Assembly (NCBI GenBank): GCA_046349255.1
Contig: JAXMCR010000003.1
Coordinates: 682,001-746,000 of the forward strand
DNA: 64,000 nucleotides
Direction of reading: 5' to 3'
Origin: DAIODI01 sp046349255
GTDB lineage: Bacteria > Pseudomonadota > Alphaproteobacteria > Rhizobiales > Aestuariivirgaceae
The translations under genes and the position numbers were made by a program. Positions 17,921 through 24,886 of the stretch are shown here, piece by piece. The notes below the pieces were generated by a model. The model saw only the letters and a list, made by a program, of their open reading frames with translations, was not told where the DNA came from and made no database searches. Within the stretch, counting starts at the first letter, position 1; the number at the start of each line of letters is the position of its first letter.

Positions 17921-17966
17921 CCTTATACATCGTTTTGGAGGGATGCGAAGCAGCTGCGCCTCCAAA
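17921..17966 (-). promoter_or_regulatory. promoter and 8-bp dyad upstream of regulator A
   Basis: On the minus strand a TATAAG -10-like hexamer (17921-17926) is preceded by a perfect inverted repeat TTTGGAGG-N17-CCTCCAAA (17934-17941 and 17959-17966), which would overlap the -35 region. This is a candidate operator, possibly autoregulatory. It differs from the TGCCCA palindrome found elsewhere in the island. Confidence 0.45.
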
Positions 17967-17987
17967 GCTCTTCCGCCTGGCAAAACT

Positions 17988-18299
17988 CTAAGTTGTCGTC
18001 AGCAATCGCCAACCGTCGGGTCCCTTGGACACGAGCCGCATGGCGCGCAGCGTCTCGAGCTTGCGGCGGACCGTCTGCCGCGGCAATCCCGCTTCATGGG
18101 CAAGCCGCACCCCCGTTACGGGCGTACCAGTTTCCGCGTGCCGGCGCAGGAGAAGGACGAGCAGCGCCAATTGCAAGTCGCCACCGCATAGTTTTGCCGC
18201 GTGGGCGAGCCACGCACACGTCTCCTCAAGCCAAGGAAGGCCGCGGGCGTGAAGCTCCTGGACATAAAGGTCGGACAGGTTCGCGGCGTTTGCCAACAC
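17988..18299 (-). CDS. small winged-helix transcriptional regulator B
   Basis: 103 residues, almost a bare HTH domain: helices to residue 55 with a GDLQ motif (40-43), then recognition helix LPRQTVRRKLETL (72-84) and a short wing ending WRLL. It is clearly related to regulator A just downstream but lacks the N- and C-terminal extensions. Start is GTG at 18299; an in-frame TAG lies just upstream, so the protein cannot be longer. It is divergent from the 18482 gene, and the 182-bp gap between them holds two strong and one degenerate copy of the TGCCCA palindrome, making this the best candidate for the binding protein (inference). Confidence 0.7.
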   Translation of the reverse strand: MLANAANLSDLYVQELHARGLPWLEETCAWLAHAAKLCGGDLQLALLVLLLRRHAETGTPVTGVRLAHEAGLPRQTVRRKLETLRAMRLVSKGPDGWRLLTTT

Positions 18300-18326
18300 G
18301 ATGTCGTCGACCTCGGACTAGGGAAA

Positions 18327-18341
18327 TGCCGATTTTGGCGA
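18327..18341. promoter_or_regulatory. degenerate TGCCCA-type palindrome
   Basis: TGCCGATTTTGGCGA matches 9 of the 12 specified positions of TGCCCA-N3-TGGGCA. It lies 28-42 bases upstream of the GTG of regulator B and could mediate autoregulation. Weak by itself. Confidence 0.35.
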
Positions 18342-18368
18342 CGACGGTGTGGGCGTCAATTCTGGCCC

Positions 18369-18383
18369 TGCCCGATCTGGGCA
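18369..18383. promoter_or_regulatory. TGCCCA-N3-TGGGCA operator, distal copy
   Basis: TGCCCGATCTGGGCA has one mismatch to the dyad. Its centre is 28 bp upstream of the proximal copy, close to two and a half helical turns. Confidence 0.65.
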
Positions 18384-18396
18384 CACGATGGGTCGT

Positions 18397-18411
18397 TGCC
18401 CAAAATGGGCA
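18397..18411. promoter_or_regulatory. TGCCCA-N3-TGGGCA operator, proximal copy
   Basis: TGCCCAAAATGGGCA is a perfect 6-3-6 palindrome. Its centre lies 78 bp upstream of the ATG at 18482, and 30 bases separate it from a TATAAG -10 element. The -35 position lacks a consensus hexamer, which fits activator-dependent transcription. Confidence 0.75.
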
Positions 18412-18441
18412 CCGCGCTCCCGCAGCCAACGCCGGCTCGCG

Positions 18442-18447
18442 TATAAG
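18442..18447 (+). promoter_or_regulatory. -10 element of the 18482 transcription unit
   Basis: TATAAG in the context GCGTATAAGTATTTG, about 35 bases before the start codon. The same TATAAG hexamer precedes regulator A on the other strand. Confidence 0.5.
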
Positions 18448-18481
18448 TATTTGAAAGCGCCCACAGCCGAAGGAGAGCGCG

Positions 18482-18664
18482 ATGAAGCTGATCCTGTCCC
18501 TTCTCGTGGCCGTGATGGCCGCCGTCATCCTCTACGCCGCATTCGGCGGCACGGGTGGGCTCGGCTGGCACCACCTGATCGGGCTCGGCGCGAGCGTTCT
18601 TGTCCTCCTGATCATCTGGGTCTATCCCGGTATCGATCAACCGAAGTCTCCGCCGCCGGGCTGA
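18482..18664 (+). CDS. 60-residue two-helix membrane peptide
   Basis: Small hydrophobic protein with helices at about residues 2-21 and 30-48 and a Pro-rich C-terminus (PKSPPPG). Ribosome binding site AAGGAGAG lies six bases before the ATG. Function unknown. It is the first gene after the double TGCCCA operator and probably co-transcribed with the stress-type protein 36 bases downstream. Confidence 0.7.
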   Translation: MKLILSLLVAVMAAVILYAAFGGTGGLGWHHLIGLGASVLVLLIIWVYPGIDQPKSPPPG

Positions 18665-18700
18665 GGCGCAATCCAACGAGACGTTACAAGGGGAAAGACG

Positions 18701-19297
18701 ATGGCAAAGCGCCGGGTTAAGGAAGTCGTGGGCGTCGTATCGACTGCTGCCCAGCTCGACGACGTGGTGGACGCGCTGCAGCAGGCGGGCTTCGACCGCG
18801 CCGCCATCTCCGTGCTCGGTGTCGACAGCGGCAAGGTGCGCGCCACCCTCGAATCCATCCGCAAGGCGGAGGACGATCCGAAGGCGCCGCGCGCTGCCCC
18901 TGCGTCGAACGTCGCGGTGCGGGAAGGCCAGGCGGCCGCTGTCGGCATCCCGATGCAGATCGGCGCCTTTGCCGGCGCGGCGGTGGCGGTGGCGACCGGC
19001 GGCGCTCTCGCCGTGGCGATCGCCGCAACCGCACTCGGCGCTGCCGCCGGCGGCGGCATCGGCGGCCTGCTCGCTCATGCGATCGGCCGCAAATACCAGC
19101 AGAGCGTGACGGACAAGGTGGCCGACGGTGGTCTCGTCGTATGGGTCGCAGCCGATGACAAGGCGCGCCAGGCGAAGGCGATCGAAGTGATGAACGGCCT
19201 GAAGCTCAAGGACGTCCACGCCCACGAGATCGAACTCACCGACCCCGCGCCGGTGATGATCGAGCCCGATCCGCTGCTCGAGCGCGAGCCGACCTGA
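18701..19297 (+). CDS. general-stress-type membrane protein with glycine-zipper segment
   Basis: 198 residues. An N-terminal ferredoxin-like segment (1-45, VVGVVSTAAQLDDVVDALQQ) resembles heat-induced/general stress proteins of the YflT type. A central Gly/Ala-rich hydrophobic stretch (about 85-130) forms one or two membrane helices. A second alpha-beta segment (about 138-175, VWVAADDKARQAKAIEVM) follows. This layout parallels the DUF1269 protein at 20322-20846. Molecular function unknown; context suggests envelope or acid stress. Confidence 0.7.
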   Translation: MAKRRVKEVVGVVSTAAQLDDVVDALQQAGFDRAAISVLGVDSGKVRATLESIRKAEDDPKAPRAAPASNVAVREGQAAAVGIPMQIGAFAGAAVAVATGGALAVAIAATALGAAAGGGIGGLLAHAIGRKYQQSVTDKVADGGLVVWVAADDKARQAKAIEVMNGLKLKDVHAHEIELTDPAPVMIEPDPLLEREPT

Positions 19298-19315
19298 CCG
19301 GGGGCTTCCCCGCGC

Positions 19316-20080
19316 TCAAGGCTTCCACAGCTGCACGAACGGAACTGTCTTCGCCGTGTCGGACCCAGCTGCGGTGAAGTCTGCCGCAGGCGCAGGCTTG
19401 TCGAGTGACCAGCCGCTGTAGGTGGTGGCGGCCGAGAATGTCGGCGCGCCCCTGCCAGTGTACGTCCCGACGATCCGCCGCGGCAGGGGACGCCTTTTAC
19501 CGATCCAGATTTCGCCCTGGAACTGCGGCGTCGCCACGAACACGACGGTCGCCGGCTTGCCGTTCACGGGCATGTCCCGGAGGACGATCCGCGCCTGGCG
19601 GACGTCGGCCGTGAAGCGCGCGCCCGGGCGTTCCGTCACGATGTCGACGAACGGCAGGAACAGCGCATGCGGTGCAACCGCGCGGTCGGCGTCGAACCCC
19701 GTCAATTCGCCGCCGGTCGGCGACGGAAGCAGCGCCTTCGCACCGATGCGGGGCAGGTAGACGACCGTCGCGTTGCCGTTCGAAAGGAGCTCCGCCGTTG
19801 CCGGCACCCCGCCGTATTGGACCCTGAGCCGGTCGGGTCTTGCGAACAGCACCCGGGTCTTGCCGGCAACCTGAAACACGGCGGGCTCTGCGCTCGATCC
19901 GCCGACATCCATCGTCGTCGTGGTCGAGAACCGCATCGTCCTGGCCTTGGCCAGCGTGTCGCCCATCGCCTTCAGGAGCGCCAGCGCATCTGCGTCCGCT
20001 GCGCGTGCAGGACCGTTGACCGCGGTTGCCCCCGCCGCCGCGAGTCCTGCCAGAAATGTCCGACGCGATAGTGCCGTCAT
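19316..20080 (-). CDS. Tat-exported DUF2092 (LolA-fold) protein
   Basis: 254-residue periplasmic protein. The N-terminus carries a twin-arginine signal (SRRTFLAGLAAAG) ending near PARAADA. The mature part has the LolA/LolB-like half-barrel features of DUF2092: FSTTTTMDV, ARPDRLRVQYGG, HALFLPFVDIV and WIGKRRPLPRRIV. These proteins are thought to bind lipids or other hydrophobic ligands. ATG at 20080 is favoured because AGGGGGG sits nine bases upstream; ATG at 20086 is the alternative. Its promoter carries a TGCCCA-type operator centred 74 bp before the start codon. Confidence 0.8.
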   Translation of the reverse strand: MTALSRRTFLAGLAAAGATAVNGPARAADADALALLKAMGDTLAKARTMRFSTTTTMDVGGSSAEPAVFQVAGKTRVLFARPDRLRVQYGGVPATAELLSNGNATVVYLPRIGAKALLPSPTGGELTGFDADRAVAPHALFLPFVDIVTERPGARFTADVRQARIVLRDMPVNGKPATVVFVATPQFQGEIWIGKRRPLPRRIVGTYTGRGAPTFSAATTYSGWSLDKPAPAADFTAAGSDTAKTVPFVQLWKP

Positions 20081-20146
20081 GTCCATCCCCCCTGCCCTGT
20101 CGTTCACGCAGCATGCACTGCCTTGGGTGGCCTCGCATCCGCTGCG

Positions 20147-20161
20147 TGCCCAATTTGAGCA
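20147..20161. promoter_or_regulatory. TGCCCA-N3-TGGGCA operator upstream of the DUF2092 gene
   Basis: TGCCCAATTTGAGCA, one mismatch to the dyad. Read on the minus strand it lies 30 bases before a weak -10-like GCATGCT, the same spacing as at 18397 and 27365. It is located between divergent genes and may also affect the DUF1269-gadB unit. Confidence 0.65.
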
Positions 20162-20171
20162 GGCGAAGGAT

Positions 20172-20186
20172 CGCTCGCTTTGGGCA
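20172..20186. promoter_or_regulatory. half-conserved second TGCCCA operator copy
   Basis: The right half TGGGCA is perfect and the left half matches 3 of 6. Its centre is 25 bp from the better site, resembling the paired arrangement at 18369/18397. Confidence 0.35.
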
Positions 20187-20245
20187 GCGGCAGTAGCCTT
20201 TCTGAAACGACGACGTGAAGCTCCGCGACCGGAAGTGGTGGTTTC

Positions 20246-20260
20246 TTGTCGTACAGACAA
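20246..20260. promoter_or_regulatory. TTGTC-N5-GACAA dyad upstream of the DUF1269-gad unit
   Basis: Perfect 5-bp inverted repeat around GTACA, 62 bases before the ATG at 20322. The arms are short, so it could be chance; its position is suitable for an operator of the DUF1269-glutamate decarboxylase transcript. Confidence 0.3.
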
Positions 20261-20321
20261 TCGTTGCCGCGGTATCCCTTCGTTGGGTTGGCTGTCGGCC
20301 GTGAACTGCTCGGGGGAGCAA

Positions 20322-20846
20322 ATGTCGGACCTGATCGCGATCGTTTTTCCGACTGAGGCCAAGGCGGAGGAAGTCCGCGACAAGGTCATCGGCCTTCAGA
20401 AGCAGTACCTCATCAGCCTCGACGACGCCGTCGTGGCGGTGAAGAACGCAGACGGCAGGATCAAGCTCAACCAACTCGTTTCAACGACCGCGGCCGGGGC
20501 GGCTGCAGGGAGCTTCTGGGGGCTGCTGGTCGGCGTGCTGTTCATGATGCCTATCCTGGGCGTCGCAGTCGGCGCGGCGTCCGGCGCCCTCGGAGGCGCT
20601 CTGCAGGACTACGGCATCAACGACGCCTTCATGAAGGACGTCTCCGAAAAGGTGCAGCCCGGCAGCGCGGTGCTGTTCCTGCTCGTGAAGAAGATGACGA
20701 CCGACAAGGTGCTGGCCGACCTCAAGGGCGTCGGCGGCACCGTGCTTCAAACGTCACTCGACCGTGAGAAGGAGCAGGCGCTGCGCGACGCGCTCGCCGC
20801 ACATGTCGCGTCGGCCGCGACGGCCGCCACCACACAGACAGCATAA
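20322..20846 (+). CDS. DUF1269 membrane protein
   Basis: 174 residues. N-terminal alpha-beta part with IAIVFPTEAKAEEVRDKV, a central Gly-rich hydrophobic hairpin (about 60-95), and a C-terminal part VLFLLVKKMTTDKVLADLKG typical of DUF1269 proteins. Family function unknown; members are often found in stress and acid-resistance loci. ATG at 20322 is preceded by CGGGGGAGC as ribosome binding site. Glutamate decarboxylase follows after 25 bases, so the two are probably one transcript. Confidence 0.85.
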   Translation: MSDLIAIVFPTEAKAEEVRDKVIGLQKQYLISLDDAVVAVKNADGRIKLNQLVSTTAAGAAAGSFWGLLVGVLFMMPILGVAVGAASGALGGALQDYGINDAFMKDVSEKVQPGSAVLFLLVKKMTTDKVLADLKGVGGTVLQTSLDREKEQALRDALAAHVASAATAATTQTA

Positions 20847-20871
20847 GGCATCGACAGAGGAGCCGAAGACC

Positions 20872-22254
20872 ATGGCAAACGACGTCCCCTCGGTGAATGA
20901 CCCGCTCTTCGGCTCGGCCGCGCTCGGCGTCGCCGCGCCGGTGCGCGACTTTCCGAAAGGCGAGATGCCGGCGGATGCCGCCTACCAGATGGTGTCCGAC
21001 GAATTGTTCCTCGACGGCAACGCGCGCCAGAACCTCGCGACGTTCTGCCAGACGTGGGACGACCCCTTTGTCCACAAGCTGATGGATCAGTCGATCAACA
21101 AGAACTGGATCGACAAGGAAGAATATCCGCAGTCGGCAGCGATCGACATGAAGTGCGTCAACATGGTCGCCGACCTGTGGAACGCGCCGAAGTCCGCGCA
21201 GGCGACCGGCACGAATACCATTGGATCGTCGGAAGCCTGCATGCTCGGCGGCATGGCCATGAAGTGGCGCTGGCGCAAGAAGATGAAGGAGATGGGCAAG
21301 CCCACCGACAAGCCGAACATGGTCTGCGGCCCGGTTCAGGTGTGCTGGCACAAGTTCGCGCGCTACTGGGATGTCGAGATCCGCGAGATTCCGATGGAGC
21401 ACGGGCGCTACTTCATGGATGCCAAGACCATGCTCGAAGCGGTGGACGAGAACACCATCGGCGTGGTGCCGACGTTCGGCGTGACCTACACGGGCAACTA
21501 CGAATTCCCGGAGCCGCTCCAGGACGCGCTCGACAAGCTCCAGAAGGCGAAGGGCCTCGACATCGACATCCACGTCGACGCGGCTTCGGGCGGCTTCCTC
21601 GCGCCCTTCTGCGCGCCTGAGATTCCCTGGGACTTCCGCCTCCCGCGCGTGAAGTCGATCTCCTCGTCGGGCCACAAGTACGGCCTCGCCCCGCTCGGTT
21701 GCGGCTGGGTCGTGTGGCGCGACGCCGCCGCGCTGCCGGACGACCTCGTGTTCAAGGTCGACTACCTCGGCGGGCAGGTCGGCACGTTCGCGATCAACTT
21801 CTCCCGCCCCGCCGGCCAGGTGATTGCGCAATACTACGAGTTTATCCGGCTCGGCCGCGAAGGCTACAAGAAGGTGCAATCGGCCGCCTACCAGGTGGCG
21901 CAGTACATCGCCGCGGAAGTGGCGAAGTGCGGCCCCTTCGAGTTCATCTGCACCGGCAGCGAGAAGACGGGCATCCCGGCGGCGTGCTTCAAGATCAAGG
22001 ACGGCGCGAAACCCGGCTACACGCTCTACGACCTCTCCGACCGGCTGCGGATCAGCGGTTGGCAGGTGCCGGCGTTCGCCCTTTCCGGCAAGGCGTCGGA
22101 CATCTCCGTGATGCGCGTGATGTGCCGGCGCGGCTTCGACATGGACATGGCGCAGCTGCTCCTGCGCGACTTCAAGGCGGCGATCGCATTCTTCAAGACG
22201 CACCCGCCCTCCGACATCAAGCCGAGCGAGGGAACGGGCTTCCACCACAACTGA
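20872..22254 (+). CDS. gadB: glutamate decarboxylase (PLP-dependent)
   Basis: Converts glutamate to GABA and CO2, consuming one intracellular proton; the core of glutamate-dependent acid resistance. The 460-residue length is normal. The PLP Schiff-base lysine is Lys269 in SSSGHKYGLAPLG, and the phosphate/pyridine site includes HVDAASGG (about 234-241). The C-terminus ends F-H-H-N, resembling the His-containing tail that closes the active site at neutral pH in E. coli GadB. ATG at 20872 follows AGAGGAGCC. A GadC-like antiporter gene is 86 bases downstream. Confidence 0.95.
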   Translation: MANDVPSVNDPLFGSAALGVAAPVRDFPKGEMPADAAYQMVSDELFLDGNARQNLATFCQTWDDPFVHKLMDQSINKNWIDKEEYPQSAAIDMKCVNMVADLWNAPKSAQATGTNTIGSSEACMLGGMAMKWRWRKKMKEMGKPTDKPNMVCGPVQVCWHKFARYWDVEIREIPMEHGRYFMDAKTMLEAVDENTIGVVPTFGVTYTGNYEFPEPLQDALDKLQKAKGLDIDIHVDAASGGFLAPFCAPEIPWDFRLPRVKSISSSGHKYGLAPLGCGWVVWRDAAALPDDLVFKVDYLGGQVGTFAINFSRPAGQVIAQYYEFIRLGREGYKKVQSAAYQVAQYIAAEVAKCGPFEFICTGSEKTGIPAACFKIKDGAKPGYTLYDLSDRLRISGWQVPAFALSGKASDISVMRVMCRRGFDMDMAQLLLRDFKAAIAFFKTHPPSDIKPSEGTGFHHN

Positions 22255-22260
22255 TTTTGA

Positions 22261-22291
22261 GGCGGTACCCCGGTGAACCGGTACGGCCGCC
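22261..22291 (+). terminator. imperfect hairpin between gadB and the antiporter gene
   Basis: Nested pairing GGCG / CGCC, GTAC / GTAC and CGGT / ACCG with small bulges, directly after the gadB stop. No T-tract follows, so it may be an attenuator or 3'-end stabiliser rather than a full terminator. Confidence 0.35.
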
Positions 22292-22340
22292 TTAGATTGG
22301 AGCCGGCTGAGGGAGTCGGTTCGAACACAAGGGGACGGCC

Positions 22341-23879
22341 ATGGCCGATACAACGTCGAAGGCGGCGAACGTCGCCAAGCTGAGCGTGCTCACGCTCGCC
22401 ATCATGAACGTGACCGCGGTGGTGAGTCTGCGCGGGCTTCCGTCGGAAGCGACCTACGGGCTCACGTCGGTGTTCTACTACGTGTTCGCGGCGATCTTCT
22501 TCCTGATCCCGGTGTCGATCGTCGCGGCCGAACTCGCCACCGGCTGGCCGCAGAAGGGCGGCGTGTTCCGTTGGGTCGGCGAAGCGTTCGGTCCGCGCTG
22601 GGGCTTCGTCGCGATCTTCCTCCTGTGGGTCGAGTCGACGATCTGGTTTCCGACCGTCCTGACCTATGGCGGCGTGGCGCTGGCCTTTGCCGGACCGGAC
22701 CAGAAGTGGGACGAGGCGCTCGCGGCAAACAAGTTCTACACGATCGCCATCGTGCTGATCGTCTACTGGGCCGCGACCTTCTTCACCCTGCGCGGTCTGA
22801 AGGCCGCTGCCTCGATCTCGAAATGGGGCGGCCTCATCGGCACGATCATCCCGGCGGCGGTGCTCATTCTGCTCGGGTTCATCTACTACTTCCAGGGCCA
22901 CACCGTGCCGGTGCAGATGGCGTGGAAGGACCTGATCCCCGACTTTACGAACTTCAACAACCTCGTGCTCGCCGCCGGCATCTTCCTGTTCTACGCGGGC
23001 ATGGAGATGAACGCGATCCACGTGAAGGAGATCGACAACCCGTCGCGCAACTATCCGCTGGCGATCCTGCTGTCCTCGATCGCCACCGTCGCGATCTTCA
23101 TCCTCGGCACGCTCGCCATCGCCTTCATCATTCCGGCGAGCCAGATCAACCTGGTGCAGAGCCTGCTCATCACCTACGACGACTTCTTCAAGGCCTTCGG
23201 TATCGCGTGGGCCTCGCCGATCATGGCGCTGGCCCTTGCCTTCGGCGTGCTCGGCGGCGTGACGGTGTGGGTCGCCGGCCCCTCCGCCGGCCTTGCGGTC
23301 GTCGGGCGCGCGGGCTACCTGCCGCCGTTCTTCCAGAAGATGAACGCCAACGGGGCGCCGAGCCACATCCTGCTGGTGCAGGGCCTGATCGTCACGTTCG
23401 TGTCGATCATGTTCGTGATCCTCCCGTCGGTGCAGGCGGCCTACCAGATCCTGTCGCAGCTCACCGTGACGCTCTACCTCATCATGTACCTCCTGATGTT
23501 CGCCGCGGCGATCCACCTGCGCTTTTCCGAGCCCGACACCCCGCGGCCCTACAAGGTGCCGGGCGGGACGGCCGGCATGTGGTTCTTCTCCGGCATCGGC
23601 CTCGTCGGCTCGCTGATCGCGCTGGTACTGAGCTTCGTGCCGCCGTCGCAGATCTCGGTCGGCAGCCCGACGACCTACATCGGGATCCTGATCGCCGGGA
23701 ACGTGCTGTTCGTCGCCATCCCGCTCATCATCTACGCGATGCGCAAACCGTACTGGAAATCGACGGAAGCATCCGGCGAGGAGTTCGAGCCGTTCAACTG
23801 GGAACGCCCCGACTGGCGCAAGCAGTATCCGAACGCGCCGGCCACGAAGAACGTCGCCCGGATGGCACCGGCCGAGTAA
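22341..23879 (+). CDS. gadC: glutamate:GABA antiporter-like APC transporter
   Basis: 512-residue APC-superfamily membrane protein with about 12 helices. The first helix region reads TLAIMNVTAVVSLRGLPSEATYG, matching the glutamate/GABA antiporter branch rather than general permeases. The C-terminus (about 470-512) is hydrophilic, where E. coli GadC has a pH-dependent plug. Directly follows gadB and precedes glutaminase, so exchange of external glutamate or glutamine for GABA is expected. The symbol is by family and context; specificity is not proven. Confidence 0.85.
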   Translation: MADTTSKAANVAKLSVLTLAIMNVTAVVSLRGLPSEATYGLTSVFYYVFAAIFFLIPVSIVAAELATGWPQKGGVFRWVGEAFGPRWGFVAIFLLWVESTIWFPTVLTYGGVALAFAGPDQKWDEALAANKFYTIAIVLIVYWAATFFTLRGLKAAASISKWGGLIGTIIPAAVLILLGFIYYFQGHTVPVQMAWKDLIPDFTNFNNLVLAAGIFLFYAGMEMNAIHVKEIDNPSRNYPLAILLSSIATVAIFILGTLAIAFIIPASQINLVQSLLITYDDFFKAFGIAWASPIMALALAFGVLGGVTVWVAGPSAGLAVVGRAGYLPPFFQKMNANGAPSHILLVQGLIVTFVSIMFVILPSVQAAYQILSQLTVTLYLIMYLLMFAAAIHLRFSEPDTPRPYKVPGGTAGMWFFSGIGLVGSLIALVLSFVPPSQISVGSPTTYIGILIAGNVLFVAIPLIIYAMRKPYWKSTEASGEEFEPFNWERPDWRKQYPNAPATKNVARMAPAE

Positions 23880-23886
23880 CAAGAAC

Positions 23887-23921
23887 GGGAAGCGGGTGAA
23901 CCAACCCGCTTCCCTCGTTTT
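23887..23921 (+). terminator. rho-independent terminator after the antiporter gene
   Basis: Perfect 11-bp stem GGGAAGCGGGT / ACCCGCTTCCC (23887-23897 and 23904-23914), six-base loop GAACCA, then TCGTTTT. It separates the gadB-gadC transcript from the glutaminase operon or partly attenuates read-through. Confidence 0.85.
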
Positions 23922-23941
23922 GGAAGCAGGGGAGGAACGGC

Positions 23942-24886
23942 ATGGCGGTCGACCAGACGACGATCGAGGCCGCGCTCAACGCGGCGCACGTTGCCCACAA
24001 GGGTGACAGTGGCGGCAAGAACGCCGACTACATTCCCTACCTCGCGTCCGTACCCTCTACCCTTTACGGCCTCGCCGTGGCGACTGCCGACGGCACGGTC
24101 TTCAAAGCGGGCGATGCCGACTACCAGTTCGCGATCGAGTCGATCTCGAAGGTGTTCACGCTCGCGCTCGCGCTCGAGCTGCACGGTCCGCAGGCGGTGC
24201 GCGACAAGATCGGCGCGGCCGCCACCGGCATGCCGTTCAATTCCGTGATGGCGATCGAGCTGCACCAGGGAAAGCCCCTGTCGCCGCTCGTAAACGCCGG
24301 GGCGATTGCAGCAGCAAGCATGGTGCCCGGGAAGACGGCGGACGAGATGTGGGCAAAAATCCTCGACTGCCAGAGCCGCTTCGCCGGCCGCAAGATCGCG
24401 CTGTCCGACGCGGTCAACACCTCGGAGCAGACGACGAACTTCCACAACCGCGGCATCGCATGGCTCCTCTACAGCTACGGCCGCTGCTTTTCCGATCCGA
24501 TGCACGCCTGCGACGCCTATACCCGCCAGTGCTCGACCCTGATCACGGCGGCGGACCTCGCGGTGATGGGGGCGACGCTCGCCACCGGCGGCGTCAACCC
24601 GCTGACGATGGAACGAGTGATCGGCGCCGGCAACGTGCCGCACATCCTCTCCGACATGATGATGGAAGGCCTCTATGACGCCTCCGGAAAGTGGGCCTAC
24701 ACGGTCGGCCTGCCGGGCAAGAGCGGCGTCGGCGGGGGCATACTTGCGGTCGTGCCGGGCAAACTCGCGATCGCCGGTTTTTCGCCGCCGCTCGACGAGG
24801 TCGGCAACAGCGTGCGCGCCCAGAAGGGCGTAGCCGACGTCGCGGCGGCGCTCGGTTTCAACCTGTTCGTCCCCCGGAGCGCCTGA
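23942..24886 (+). CDS. glsA: glutaminase
   Basis: Hydrolyses glutamine to glutamate and ammonia. 314 residues, beta-lactamase-like serine fold with catalytic S-x-x-K at Ser67-Lys70 (ESISKVF). Further family motifs are NAGAIAA (about 119-125), EQTTNFHNRGIAWLLYSYG and GKSGVGGGI near the C-terminus. E. coli YbaS-type glutaminase gives glutamine-dependent acid resistance by releasing ammonia and feeding GadB. The ATG follows GGGGAGGAACGG. Its stop overlaps the ATG of the next permease gene. Confidence 0.95.
   Translation: MAVDQTTIEAALNAAHVAHKGDSGGKNADYIPYLASVPSTLYGLAVATADGTVFKAGDADYQFAIESISKVFTLALALELHGPQAVRDKIGAAATGMPFNSVMAIELHQGKPLSPLVNAGAIAAASMVPGKTADEMWAKILDCQSRFAGRKIALSDAVNTSEQTTNFHNRGIAWLLYSYGRCFSDPMHACDAYTRQCSTLITAADLAVMGATLATGGVNPLTMERVIGAGNVPHILSDMMMEGLYDASGKWAYTVGLPGKSGVGGGILAVVPGKLAIAGFSPPLDEVGNSVRAQKGVADVAAALGFNLFVPRSA

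Noticed and set aside
22026..23882. 618-residue open frame on the minus strand opposite the antiporter gene
   Set aside because: Composition is Arg/Asp/His-rich without domains; it is the codon shadow of a high-GC gene on the other strand. The same holds for 20722-22353, 28752-30743, 36811-38325 and 41735-43474.
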